Assembly: GCA_016869335.1 (NCBI GenBank)
Contig: VGEJ01000061.1
Span: forward strand, 1-10,620
Reading direction: 5' to 3'
DNA from: Alphaproteobacteria bacterium
GTDB taxonomy: Bacteria; Pseudomonadota; Alphaproteobacteria; VGEJ01
Length of the DNA stretch: 10,620 nucleotides
Shown here: one piece after another, positions 1 to 8,282 of the stretch
How the letters are laid out: the number at the start of each line of letters is the position of its first letter
Position numbering within the stretch: the stretch's first letter is position 1
The notes under the pieces: generated by a model
Databases searched by the model: none
Told to the model about the DNA's origin: nothing
Seen by the model: only the letters and a program-made list of their open reading frames with translations
Translations under genes and position numbers: made by a program

Positions 1-1457
1 TCTGCAATTCCGAATGCCGCGAGCTGGGGCTCGGCCGCCAACCGGCCGTAACGGTCAACGACCACGGCCGCCGACAGCAAACCATGGTGCGCCAGCCGCT
101 TACGCGTCCGCACCGCCTCGCCGTCGATGGCCACCAGCGTGCCGCCGTCGAGTGCCAGACGCCCGGTCGGCACTTGATCCACGACCCGAGCCGGGCCCCG
201 GCCCAGCTCCACGACGCTGCCGTTCGCGACCGTGACGACCTCGGGCACACCGAGGGACCGGGCGAGTTCGGCATGGGCCTCGAGATGACGCGCCTCGCCG
301 TGGACCGGGATGCCGATCCGGGGCTTCACCCAGCGATACATGCGCGCCAGCTCATCGCGTGCGGGATGACCCGAGACGTGGACCAGCGCGTCGCGCTCCG
401 TGATCACCTCGATCCCGTCGCTGACCAACCGATTGTGCAAGAGGCCGATCGCCCGCTCGTTCCCCGGAATGATGCGCGAGGAGAAGATCACGGTGTCACC
501 ATCGTCGAGCGCGATGCCAGGGTGTGCGCGCGTCGCAATCCGCGTCATCGCGCCGCGTGGCTCGCCCTGACAGCCCGTCGCCAGGACCAGCGCATGGCGG
601 GGCGGCAGATGGCCGGCGTCCGACTCGGCCACGAGCGGCGGCATGTCCGAAAGGTACCCCGCCTCGCGCGCCGCCTCGATGGTGCGCCACATCGAGCGTC
701 CCGCGGGGACGAGATGACGGTCGTGCGCCGCCGCGATCCGGGCCACCGTTTCGATCCGCGCCACGTTCGAGGCAAAGCACGTCACGACGACCCGCCCATC
801 GCGGTCACGAACGACTTCCTGCATCGTCCGCCGCACCGCCGCCTCCGAGCCTGAATCTCCCGCGCGCAGGGCGTTGGTCGAGTCGCAGATCATGGCGAGG
901 ATACCGCGTTCCCCCGCCGCGACGATGGTCGGCTCATCGGTGAGGGCCCCGATCAGCGGCTCGGGGTCGAGCTTCCAATCGCCGGTGTGGAAGATCGTCC
1001 CCGCCGGCGTGTCGATCAGGAGCGCATTTCCCTCCGGGATCGAGTGCGTGACCGACACGTAGCGCACGACGAACGGCGCCAGGTCGAGCGCGGCGCCGGG
1101 CGCGACGACGTGCAGCGGCACGCTCGCGGTCAGGCCCACCTCGTCCAGCTTGCGCCGCAGCAGCGCCGCGGTGAACGCCGTCGCGTAGACCGGACATCTC
1201 AGTCGCGGCCAGAGATAGGGCACGGCCCCAATGTGGTCTTCATGGGCGTGGGTGAGGACGAGGGCCACGAGGTCCTTGCGGCGCTCGGCAATGAAAGCGG
1301 GATCGGCCATCAGAAGATCGATGCCCGGCGCCGACTCGTCGGCGAACGTGACGCCGCAATCGACCATCAGCCAGTGCCGGCCGTAACCGTAGAGGCTGAG
1401 ATTCATGCCGATCTCGCCGGCACCGCCGAGCGCCACGAAGCGCGCCGGCCCGCTCAT
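1..1457 (-). CDS. rnj: Ribonuclease J, 5' part (C-terminus beyond left edge)
   Basis: This metallo-beta-lactamase/beta-CASP ribonuclease processes and degrades RNA in the cytoplasm, with endonuclease and 5'-3' exonuclease activity known for the family. About 485 codons are visible in one uninterrupted frame; family members are usually about 550 residues, so part of the C-terminal domain is missing. Visible landmarks are GGAGEIGMN near residue 11, the zinc-binding HAHEDH at 70-75, THSIPEGN and HTGDWKLD further on, CDSTNAL, the beta-CASP stretch GCQGEPRGA, FSSRIIPGNE, and HVSGHPARDEL with histidines 360 and 364. The catalytic metal ligands therefore look intact. The ATG at 1457-1455 shares ATGA with the stop of the pantothenate kinase gene, and no clear ribosome binding site precedes it, so translation is probably coupled. 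The family call is firm; the substrate RNAs are unknown. Confidence 0.95.
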   Translation of the reverse strand, partial: MSGPARFVALGGAGEIGMNLSLYGYGRHWLMVDCGVTFADESAPGIDLLMADPAFIAERRKDLVALVLTHAHEDHIGAVPYLWPRLRCPVYATAFTAALLRRKLDEVGLTASVPLHVVAPGAALDLAPFVVRYVSVTHSIPEGNALLIDTPAGTIFHTGDWKLDPEPLIGALTDEPTIVAAGERGILAMICDSTNALRAGDSGSEAAVRRTMQEVVRDRDGRVVVTCFASNVARIETVARIAAAHDRHLVPAGRSMWRTIEAAREAGYLSDMPPLVAESDAGHLPPRHALVLATGCQGEPRGAMTRIATRAHPGIALDDGDTVIFSSRIIPGNERAIGLLHNRLVSDGIEVITERDALVHVSGHPARDELARMYRWVKPRIGIPVHGEARHLEAHAELARSLGVPEVVTVANGSVVELGRGPARVVDQVPTGRLALDGGTLVAIDGEAVRTRKRLAHHGLLSAAVVVDRYGRLAAEPQLAAFGIA

Positions 1458-2230
1458 GCGGTCGGACCGACGTTGCGCCGGTAGACGTCGCGGAGGCCGC
1501 GGATCGTCAGGTCGGCATCCAGATGCTCGATGACGGCGGTCCCCGAAGCGAACAGTGGCGCGAGGCCGCCCGTCGCGATGGTCCGCATCGGTCGCCCGAA
1601 CTCGCCGCGGATCCGGCTCACAAGACCTTCGATCAGCCCGATGTAACCCCAGTAGATGCCCGATTGCATGGCGGAGACGGTGCCGCCGCCGATCACGCGA
1701 TCGGGCCTTCGCACCGCGATGCGCGGGAGTTGCGCCGCCGCGCGGTGCAGCGCCTCCAGACTCAGATTGATGCCCGGAGCGATGACGCCGCCGACATAGC
1801 TGCCCACCTCGTCCACCACATCGAACGTGGTCGCCGTGCCGAAGTCGATGATCACCAGCGCGTTGCCATAGGTGGCATGCGCCGCCACCGCGTTGACCAG
1901 GCGGTCCGCTCCGACATCACCCGGCCGCTCCATCAGAACCCGGATGCCGAGATCCAACCCCTCGCCGACCACCAGCGGCTCGCATTGGAAGTAGCGCCGG
2001 CACAGTAGACGGAGGTTGAACAGGCCTTGCGGCACGACGGTCGCGATGATGGCGCCATCGATCTGGCGCGATGACAGCGACTGCAACGCCATGAGTTGGG
2101 TGAGCCACACGGCATGCTCATCGGCCGTGCGGTTGGCCGCCGTCGCCGCTCGCCACTGGCAGCACAGCCGCTCGCCGTCGAAGACGGCGAAAACCGTGTT
2201 GGTGTTACCAGCATCGATCGCGAGGAGCAT
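1454..2230 (-). CDS. coaX: Type III pantothenate kinase
   Basis: It phosphorylates pantothenate in the first step of coenzyme A synthesis. The type III family belongs to the ASKHA fold and, in characterised members, needs a monovalent cation. The protein of 258 residues matches the usual family length. It shows the N-terminal phosphate-binding DAGNTNT at residues 6-12, PGDVGADR at 103-110 with the likely catalytic aspartate 109, DFGTATTFD at 129-137 for nucleotide binding, and GGVIAPGINLS at 147-157. I chose the ATG at 2230 because the family typically begins just before DAGNTNT. An in-frame GTG at 2251 would add seven residues and has no better ribosome binding site. The gene starts about 50 nt after birA and its stop overlaps the RNase J start by four bases. 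It is the sole CoA kinase in view; no coaA is visible in this window. Confidence 0.95.
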   Translation of the reverse strand: MLLAIDAGNTNTVFAVFDGERLCCQWRAATAANRTADEHAVWLTQLMALQSLSSRQIDGAIIATVVPQGLFNLRLLCRRYFQCEPLVVGEGLDLGIRVLMERPGDVGADRLVNAVAAHATYGNALVIIDFGTATTFDVVDEVGSYVGGVIAPGINLSLEALHRAAAQLPRIAVRRPDRVIGGGTVSAMQSGIYWGYIGLIEGLVSRIRGEFGRPMRTIATGGLAPLFASGTAVIEHLDADLTIRGLRDVYRRNVGPTA

Positions 2231-2236
2231 CCCAAC

Positions 2237-2262
2237 CGCAGCCGATACCACAGTTCGCTGCG
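2237..2262 (-). repeat. Small inverted repeat ahead of coaX
   Basis: On the coding strand CGCAGC (2262-2257) and GCTGCG (2242-2237) could form a 6-bp stem with a 14-nt loop, ending six bases before the coaX ATG. There is no run of T after it, so it does not look like a terminator. It also covers the alternative GTG start at 2251. In GC-rich DNA such short repeats arise by chance, so a role in coaX translation is only a guess. Confidence 0.25.
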
Positions 2263-2280
2263 CGCGACCAGCAAGCCCGG

Positions 2281-3075
2281 TTAGCCAGGCGGTGCGCTTC
2301 TCTCGCTTCCGCTCAGGAACACTGCACCTGCCGTGATCAAGCGCTCGCCGCCGCCGGCTTCGCGAAGACGAAGCGCGCCCGCTTCATCGAGGGCCTCGAA
2401 CACCCCGCTGTAGCGCTGTTCGGCAAGGCGTACTTCGATCATCCCGCCCAGACCCGCCGCGCGGGCGAGCCACGCGGCACGGACCGGCGCGAAGCCCTCG
2501 GCCATCCAGCGGTTCTGCCAGCCGAGATAGGCGGCGGCAAAACAGTCGATCAGCGCCTCGACCGCGACGCCACAACCCTCGGCATGGAGCGACGTCGCCG
2601 GCCACTCGGTGCCCTCGGGATGGCTAGCAACGTTGATGCCGACGCCGATGACGAGCCAGTCGATCCGCCCGTCCGAGGCCGGCTGCGATTCGAGCAGGAT
2701 GCCCGAGACCTTGCGCCCACCAAGCAAGACATCATTGGGCCACTTGAACCGCGGTGGCGGGGCGCCCACCGCGGCCAGCGCCTCGCCAACCGCCAGCGCC
2801 GCCACGAAGCTGAGCTGCGAGGCCTCGGCCGCGCGAACGCCCGGCCGCAGCACGAGCGAGAGGTAGACGTTGCCGGGCGGTGAGACCCAGCGCCGGCCGT
2901 AGCGTCCGCGCCCGCCGCTCTGCCGGCGCGCCCACACGAGGGTACCGGCGCTGGCCCCTTGCAGCGCGCGCCGCTTGGCTTCATCGCTCGTCGAGTCGAT
3001 GGTGTCGTAGGCAAGGAGCGTGTAGTAGGCCGGGAGCGCGAGGCCGCCGGCAGGGGGCCGAGGCGGGACGCTCAC
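2281..3075 (-). CDS. birA: Biotin--[acetyl-CoA-carboxylase] ligase, monofunctional
   Basis: It activates biotin with ATP and transfers it to a lysine of biotin carboxyl carrier proteins such as that of acetyl-CoA carboxylase. The 264-residue protein has the biotin/ATP-binding GRGRYGR at 55-61, KWPNDV at 111-116, KVSGILLES at 122-130 with the conserved active-site lysine, and GVGIN at 144-148, followed by a small C-terminal domain. The N-terminal helix-turn-helix of bifunctional E. coli BirA is absent: the catalytic domain begins within about 25 residues of the start, so this enzyme should not act as a bio operon repressor. The GTG start at 3075 forms a four-base GTGA overlap with the nuoN stop, and no ribosome binding site is evident, which points to translational coupling. 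The same frame stays open upstream through nuoN, but that part is out of frame with NuoN and reads as non-protein-like sequence. Confidence 0.94.
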   Translation of the reverse strand: MSVPPRPPAGGLALPAYYTLLAYDTIDSTSDEAKRRALQGASAGTLVWARRQSGGRGRYGRRWVSPPGNVYLSLVLRPGVRAAEASQLSFVAALAVGEALAAVGAPPPRFKWPNDVLLGGRKVSGILLESQPASDGRIDWLVIGVGINVASHPEGTEWPATSLHAEGCGVAVEALIDCFAAAYLGWQNRWMAEGFAPVRAAWLARAAGLGGMIEVRLAEQRYSGVFEALDEAGALRLREAGGGERLITAGAVFLSGSERSAPPG

Positions 3076-4523
3076 GGCACGAGGGCCGCGGCGGCGGTGG
3101 CGGCCCCGGCCAGGAGCGGCGCCGGATAGACGAAGAACAGCGCCGTCAGCACACCGGTGGCGACCAGCACGGCCGCCATCTCGCCGCGGATCGGTCGTTC
3201 GAATGCATCCGTCGGGGCGTCGAAATACATCAACTTCACGATGCGGACGTAGTAGTAGGCGCCGACCACGCTGGCGACGACGCCGACAACGGCAAGGCCA
3301 TAGAGTTCGGCGTGAATCGCCGCCATGAAGACGTAGAGCTTGCCGAAGAAGCCCGCGAGCGGCGGCACCCCGGCGAGGGAGAACATGAACACGGTCATGG
3401 CCAACGCGAGCATCGGATGGGTGCGCGAGAGCCCGGCCAGCTCGGTGATGTCCTCGACCATCCCCTGTCCGCGCCGCATGCACAGGATGACGGCGAAGGT
3501 GCCGACGTTCATCACCACATAGATGGCGAGGTAGATCAGGACGCCGCGCACCCCTTCGGCGCTGCCCGCAGCCAAGCCGATCAACGCGTACCCCATGTGA
3601 CCGATGGAACTGTAGGCCATGAGGCGCTTGATGCTGGTCTGGCGGATGGCCGCCAGGGCGCCCAGCACCATGGACGCGATCGAGATGACAACGATGACCT
3701 GCTGCCAATCGCCGGCGAGCGCTGCGAACGGCTCGAGCATGACACGCAAGAACAGGCCGATCGCAGCCACCTTGGGCGCGACCGCGAACAGCGCCGTCAC
3801 CGGTGTCGGCGCCCCCTCGTAGACGTCGGGAGTCCACATGTGGAACGGCACCGCCGAGACCTTGAACGCCAACCCGGCGAGGATGAAGACGAGCCCGACC
3901 AGAGTGCCGAGCGCATCTGTCGCGCCGGGCACGCTCACAGCACGCGCGATGTCCTCGAAGCTCGTCGTTCCGGTGAAGCCATAGACCAGCGAGGCGCCGT
4001 AGAGCAGCATGCCGGAGGCGAGCGCCCCGAGCACGAAGTACTTGAGCCCAGCCTCGGTCGACCGTAGCGAGTCGCGGCGGAAGGCGGCGATGACGTAGAG
4101 CGCAAGGCTCTGCATCTCGAGGCCGAGGTAGAGGGCGATGAGGTCGTTGGCCGAGATCATCAACAGCATGCCGACCGTCGCCAGGACGATCAGTACCGGG
4201 AACTCGAACCTCTCCATGCCCTCGTGGCGGATGTAGCCGAGCGACAGCACAATGGCGAGCATGGCCCCGATCAGGACCAGGCCCTTCGTGAACACCCCGA
4301 ACGGGTCGACGACGAACATCCCTGAGAACGTCACCGTGCGTCCCTCGGGGCCAAGGAGCAGCAGCACAAAGGTGACCAGCAGCGCGGCGATCGCCAGATA
4401 GCAGAGCGGGCGCGTCGAACGATCGCCGCCGAACACGCCGATCATGAGGAGCGCCAGCGCCGCGCCGCACAGCCACAGCTCGGGTAGGGCCGGCAGGAGC
4501 GCAGGCAAGGCGTGCGGATCCAC
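3072..4523 (-). CDS. nuoN: NADH-quinone oxidoreductase subunit N
   Basis: This is one of three antiporter-like membrane subunits of complex I, each thought to carry a proton channel; it lies nearest the NuoK/J/A/H side of the membrane arm. The 483-residue protein is strongly hydrophobic, as expected for about 14 membrane helices. Conserved charged residues of the family are present: Glu136 in LGLEMQSLALYVI, Lys221 in FKVSAVPFHMWTPD, Lys251 in APKVAA, and Lys395 in GKLYVFM. The motif DVYEGAPTPVTA at 233-244 is typical of NuoN. The start is a GTG at 4523, one base after the nuoM TGA, preceded by GGAG seven bases upstream. Its stop overlaps the biotin ligase start by four bases. Confidence 0.97.
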   Translation of the reverse strand: MDPHALPALLPALPELWLCGAALALLMIGVFGGDRSTRPLCYLAIAALLVTFVLLLLGPEGRTVTFSGMFVVDPFGVFTKGLVLIGAMLAIVLSLGYIRHEGMERFEFPVLIVLATVGMLLMISANDLIALYLGLEMQSLALYVIAAFRRDSLRSTEAGLKYFVLGALASGMLLYGASLVYGFTGTTSFEDIARAVSVPGATDALGTLVGLVFILAGLAFKVSAVPFHMWTPDVYEGAPTPVTALFAVAPKVAAIGLFLRVMLEPFAALAGDWQQVIVVISIASMVLGALAAIRQTSIKRLMAYSSIGHMGYALIGLAAGSAEGVRGVLIYLAIYVVMNVGTFAVILCMRRGQGMVEDITELAGLSRTHPMLALAMTVFMFSLAGVPPLAGFFGKLYVFMAAIHAELYGLAVVGVVASVVGAYYYVRIVKLMYFDAPTDAFERPIRGEMAAVLVATGVLTALFFVYPAPLLAGAATAAAALVP

Positions 4524-4524
4524 C

Positions 4525-6033
4525 TCAGCGCTCCGCCATCGTGGCGGGTGCGACCAGCGCCGCCTGGTGCTGGGCGATCAGGTTGGCGACCGAGGCGTGC
4601 ATCACGTCCAGCAGCGGCTTCGGATAGAAGCCGAAGAAGATGACCGTCGCGATCAGCGGAGCGAACACCGCCATCTCGCGCCGGTTCATGTCGAGCATAC
4701 CTCGTAGCTCGGTTCGCGTGATCACGCCGAACACCACCTTGCGGTAGAGCCAGAGCGCGTACGCCGCGCTGAGCACCACCCCGGTGGTGGCAAGCACCGC
4801 CACCCAGGTGTTCACCTGAAACACGCCGACCAGCACCAGGAACTCGCCGACGAAACCGCTCGTCCCCGGCATCCCGACATTTGCCAGCGAGAACACCAGG
4901 AACGCGAAGGCATAGGCCGGCATCCGGTTCACCAGTCCGCCGTAGTCGGCGATCAGGCGCGTGTGCATGCGGTCGTAGACCACCCCGACGCACAGGAAGA
5001 GCGCGGCAGACACCAGGCCGTGGCTGAACATCTGCATGATACCGCCCTCGATGCCCTGCGGCGTCAGCGTGAACAGGCCGATCGTCACGAAGCCCATGTG
5101 CGCCACCGAGGAGTAGGCGATGAGCTTCTTCATGTCCTCCTGCATCAGCGCGACGAGCGAGGTGTAGACGACCGCGACGACGCTGAGGCCGAAGATCAGC
5201 GGCGTGAAGTACGCGGTGGCATCGGGCAGCATCGGAATCGAGAACCGCAGGAACCCATAACCCCCCATCTTCAGGAGGACCCCGGCCAGGATCACCGATC
5301 CGGCCGTTGGCGCTTCCACGTGCGCATCGGGCAGCCAGGTGTGCACCGGCCACATCGGCAGCTTGACCGCGAACGAGGCGAGGAACGCGAGCCACAGCCA
5401 GTTCTGGACGCCGGCATCGAAGCCGTGCCGCATCAGCGTCGGCACGTCGGTGGTTCCGACCGCGTCGTACATGTAGATCAGCGCCAGCAGCAGCAGCACC
5501 GAGCCGAGCAGCGTGTAGAGGAAGAACTTGAAGGTCGCGTAGATGCGGCGCGGCCCGCCCCAGATTCCGATGATCAGGAACATGGGGATCAGCCCGGCCT
5601 CGAAGAACAGATAGAACACGACGAAGTCGAGCGCGCAGAACACGCCGATCATCGTCGTTTCCATCACCAGAAACGCGATCATGTACTCCTTCACGCGCTC
5701 CTGAATCGCGTCCCAGCTCGCGAGGACGCAGAGCGGCGTGAGGAACGCGGTCAGCACCACGAACAGGAGCGAGATGCCGTCCACACCCATGTGGTAGGCA
5801 ATGCTGTCGTCGATCCACGGCGCGCGCTCGACGAACTGGAAGTCGGCGGTCCCGGTATCGAAGCTGCCCCACAACAGGAGCGCCAGGACGAGGTTGATCG
5901 CCGAGGTCCAGAGCGCGAGGTAGCGGGCATTGCGGGCGACCACCGCCGCCTCCCCGCGCGTGACCAGGATGAAGCCGACCCCGACCAGCGGCAGGAACAC
6001 GATCAGCGACAGGATCGGCCACTCGCTCAGCAT
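4525..6033 (-). CDS. nuoM: NADH-quinone oxidoreductase subunit M
   Basis: The middle antiporter-like subunit of the complex I membrane arm, 502 residues, with about 14 membrane helices expected. The residues taken to form the proton path are visible: Glu145 in FFEAGLIPMF, Lys224 in FAVKLPMWPVHTWLPDAH, Lys255 in GVLLKMGGYGFLRF, His338 in MFSHGL, and Glu397 in SGFVGEFLVL on the distal helix. MQEDMKKLIAYSSVAHMG is the helix 10 region shared by this family. The ATG at 6033 directly follows the nuoL stop (TAGATG, no gap). No ribosome binding site is visible before it, so the ribosome probably restarts after finishing nuoL. Length and motifs match the alphaproteobacterial form with no truncation or frameshift. 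Confidence 0.97.
   Translation of the reverse strand: MLSEWPILSLIVFLPLVGVGFILVTRGEAAVVARNARYLALWTSAINLVLALLLWGSFDTGTADFQFVERAPWIDDSIAYHMGVDGISLLFVVLTAFLTPLCVLASWDAIQERVKEYMIAFLVMETTMIGVFCALDFVVFYLFFEAGLIPMFLIIGIWGGPRRIYATFKFFLYTLLGSVLLLLALIYMYDAVGTTDVPTLMRHGFDAGVQNWLWLAFLASFAVKLPMWPVHTWLPDAHVEAPTAGSVILAGVLLKMGGYGFLRFSIPMLPDATAYFTPLIFGLSVVAVVYTSLVALMQEDMKKLIAYSSVAHMGFVTIGLFTLTPQGIEGGIMQMFSHGLVSAALFLCVGVVYDRMHTRLIADYGGLVNRMPAYAFAFLVFSLANVGMPGTSGFVGEFLVLVGVFQVNTWVAVLATTGVVLSAAYALWLYRKVVFGVITRTELRGMLDMNRREMAVFAPLIATVIFFGFYPKPLLDVMHASVANLIAQHQAALVAPATMAER
4531..4534 (-). promoter_or_regulatory. Ribosome binding site for nuoN
   Basis: GGAG lies seven bases before the GTG at 4523, inside the last codons of nuoM. 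It supports the GTG as the true nuoN start and is one of the few well-placed Shine-Dalgarno sequences in this gene cluster. Confidence 0.6.
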
Positions 6034-7965
6034 CTAGAGGCCGAGCCGGTATATGTACCAGGTCACGAAGAGGGCGATGCCGATGAGCATCGCGAAGGCG
6101 TAATGGTAGAGGTAGCCGCTCTGCAGCGCGCTCGCCCGGCGCGCCAGTCGCACGATCGTGGCCGCCGCACCATCGGGTCCGAAGCCGTCGATCACGCGGC
6201 CATCGCCGCCGCGCCACAGCCAGTAGCCGACGAACTTGGCGGGCCGCACCAGCGCGACCTCGTAGAGCTCATCGAAGTACCACTTGTTCAGGAGGAAGCG
6301 GTAGAGCTCGGGGTGCGCGGCGGCGAGACGGGCGGGCGTCGCCGGGCTTCGGATGTACATGTACCACGCAGCCAGTATCCCGATGACCGCCACCACGGTC
6401 GGCGCCGCCTTGACCCAGAACGGAACGTGATGCGCGGCCTCCAGCACCGCGTGCTCTGGCAGCACCAGGAGCGCACTGCCCCAGAACGCCGACTCGGTGC
6501 CGACCAGCGGCTCATAGGCAAGGGCGCCCGCGAGCACCGCGCCGAGCGCCAGGACGATCAGCGGCGCGGTCATCGTCGCCGGCGCTTCGTGGGCGTGCGC
6601 CATCACCTCGGCGCTCGCCCGTGGTGCGCCGTGGAAGGTCATGAACAGAACCCGCCACGAATAGAAGGCGGTGAGCACCGCGGCACCGATGCCGAGCCAG
6701 AACGCATAGCCGCTCACCGGGCTCGCCGAGGCAAAGGCCGCCTCGAGGATGATGTCCTTGGAATAGAAGCCGGCGAAGATCGGCACGCCGGCCAGGGCGA
6801 GCGAGCCGATCCACATCACCGCATAGGTCACGGGCAGCTTGCGGTAGAGCCCGCCCATCTTGCGCATGTCCTGCTCGTCGGCCATGGCGTGGATGACGGC
6901 GCCCGAGCCGAGGAACAGGAGCGCCTTGAAGAAAGCGTGGGTGAACAGATGGAAGATCGCCGCCGAGTAGGCCGAGACCCCCGCGGCAAAGAACATGTAG
7001 CCGAGCTGGCTGCACGTCGAGTAGGCGATGACGCGCTTGATGTCGTTCTGCACCAGGCCGATGGTCGCCGCCATCAGCGCCGTCGTCGCGCCGATCACGG
7101 TGACGAAGGCCAGCGTCCATGGCGCGTATTCGAACAGCGGCGAGAGCCGCGCCACCATGAACACGCCCGCCGTCACCATCGTCGCCGCGTGGATCAGCGC
7201 CGAGACCGGGGTCGGGCCTTCCATCGCATCGGGCAGCCACGTGTGGAGGCCGATCTGCGCCGACTTGCCCATCGCCCCGAGGAACAGGAGGAAGGTGATC
7301 GTGGTCAGGGTGTCGAGCTCGAGTCCCAGGAACGAGAACGTCTTGCCCTCTAGCGCCGGGGCGCCGCCGAAGATCGTGTCGAAATCGATCGCTCCGAAGG
7401 CGAGGAAAACGCCCATGATGCCGAGGGCAAAGCCGAAATCGCCGATGCGATTGACGATGAAGGCCTTGATCGCGGCGGCGTTCGCGGCCGGGCGCCGATA
7501 CCAGAAGCCGATCAGGAGGTAGGAACAGAGCCCCACGCCCTCCCAGCCGAAAAAGAGCTGCAACAGGTTGTCGGCCGTGACCAGGCTAAGCATGGCAAAG
7601 GTAAAGAGCGACAGGTACGCCATGAACCGCGGCTTGTGCGGGTCGTGCGCCATGTAGCCAATCGAATAGACGTGCACAAGCGCCGAGACGCCGCTTACCG
7701 TAACCAGCATGACCCCAGTCAGCGCGTCGATCCTGAGCTGCCAGGTCGCCGTGAAGCTGCCCGACTCGAACCAGGTGAACAGCACCACCCGCTCGACCGA
7801 CCCGCCCTCGACGGACTCGGCCAAGCCGATGATCGAGAGCACTGCGGACGCGATCACGGCAAGGCACGTGACCGCGTTCGCGCCGCGATCGCCGATCAAC
7901 CGCCCGAAGAGACCCGCGATGATCGCGGCGCCGAGCGGTAATAGCACGATGACAGCGTAGAGCAT
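6034..7965 (-). CDS. nuoL: NADH-quinone oxidoreductase subunit L
   Basis: The most distal antiporter-like subunit of complex I, 643 residues, close to the usual alphaproteobacterial length. Channel residues are present: Glu142 in FGWEGVGLCSYLLIGFW, Lys234 in GAMGKSAQIGLHTWLPDAM, Asp246, and His259 in SALIHAATMVTAGV. NDIKRVIAYSTCSQLGYM is the helix 10 region. After the antiporter core, an additional C-terminal stretch runs from about residue 500 to the end. It contains LLNKWYFDELYE and ends in a hydrophobic segment before YIYRLGL, matching the long lateral helix and final anchor helix that distinguish NuoL from NuoM and NuoN. The ATG at 7965 lies eight bases after the nuoK stop; an AAGGG sits about 12 bases upstream, somewhat far for a ribosome binding site. 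Confidence 0.97.
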   Translation of the reverse strand: MLYAVIVLLPLGAAIIAGLFGRLIGDRGANAVTCLAVIASAVLSIIGLAESVEGGSVERVVLFTWFESGSFTATWQLRIDALTGVMLVTVSGVSALVHVYSIGYMAHDPHKPRFMAYLSLFTFAMLSLVTADNLLQLFFGWEGVGLCSYLLIGFWYRRPAANAAAIKAFIVNRIGDFGFALGIMGVFLAFGAIDFDTIFGGAPALEGKTFSFLGLELDTLTTITFLLFLGAMGKSAQIGLHTWLPDAMEGPTPVSALIHAATMVTAGVFMVARLSPLFEYAPWTLAFVTVIGATTALMAATIGLVQNDIKRVIAYSTCSQLGYMFFAAGVSAYSAAIFHLFTHAFFKALLFLGSGAVIHAMADEQDMRKMGGLYRKLPVTYAVMWIGSLALAGVPIFAGFYSKDIILEAAFASASPVSGYAFWLGIGAAVLTAFYSWRVLFMTFHGAPRASAEVMAHAHEAPATMTAPLIVLALGAVLAGALAYEPLVGTESAFWGSALLVLPEHAVLEAAHHVPFWVKAAPTVVAVIGILAAWYMYIRSPATPARLAAAHPELYRFLLNKWYFDELYEVALVRPAKFVGYWLWRGGDGRVIDGFGPDGAAATIVRLARRASALQSGYLYHYAFAMLIGIALFVTWYIYRLGL

Positions 7966-7973
7966 CGTGCCGT

Positions 7974-8282
7974 TCAGCCCTTCATCAGGTTCACGTCTTC
8001 CACCGCGATCGTGCCGCGATTGCGGAAGTAGATGACCAGGATGGCGAGGCCGATTGCCGCCTCGGCCGCCGCCACGGTGAGCACGAACATGGCGAAAACC
8101 TGGCCGACAAGATCGCCGTGGAAGCTCGAGAACGCGACCAGGTTCAGGTTCACCGCCAGCAGCATCAACTCGATCGACATCATGATGATGATGACGTTCT
8201 TACGATTGAGGAAAATGCCAAACACGCCGAGCGTGAACAGGATCGCGCCGACGCTGAGGAAGTGGCCGATCCCGATGGCCAT
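7974..8282 (-). CDS. nuoK: NADH-quinone oxidoreductase subunit K
   Basis: A small three-helix membrane subunit linking the NuoH/NuoJ quinone-side module to NuoN. The 102-residue product is standard in size. Its two buried glutamates needed for proton transfer are seen at Glu38 (MSIELMLLAVNLNLVAF) and Glu74 (VAAAEAAIGLAI), with FGIFLNRKNV at 21-30 as a further family signature. An in-frame GTG three bases upstream at 8285 would add one residue, but the GAGGGGG at 8295-8289 sits six bases from the ATG and only three from the GTG, so I prefer the ATG. The start overlaps the nuoJ stop by one base (TGATG). Confidence 0.97.
   Translation of the reverse strand: MAIGIGHFLSVGAILFTLGVFGIFLNRKNVIIIMMSIELMLLAVNLNLVAFSSFHGDLVGQVFAMFVLTVAAAEAAIGLAILVIYFRNRGTIAVEDVNLMKG

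Noticed and set aside
84..854. A 256-codon plus-strand open frame opposite the RNase J gene
   Set aside because: It is codon-aligned with the RNase J frame and is its mirror; the minus strand shows unmistakable RNase J motifs.
2880..4067. A 395-codon plus-strand open frame opposite nuoN and birA
   Set aside because: It has the same low-complexity charged composition, starts within birA and lies opposite conserved coding sequence.
3076..4476. A long minus-strand open frame upstream of and continuous with birA, suggesting a 731-residue fusion
   Set aside because: The upstream part is an Arg-rich shadow of nuoN in another frame. The recognisable ligase begins at the GTG at 3075.
4442..6217. 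A 591-codon minus-strand frame overlapping nuoM
   Set aside because: It is a shadow frame with Arg/Gly/Ala-rich non-conserved sequence; NuoM is clear in the neighbouring frame.
4963..7353. A 796-codon open frame on the plus strand opposite nuoL and nuoM
   Set aside because: Its product is dominated by Arg, His, Asp, Glu and Gln with no domain-like pattern, which is typical of the antisense shadow of hydrophobic genes with GC-rich third positions. The minus strand carries well-conserved nuoL and nuoM.
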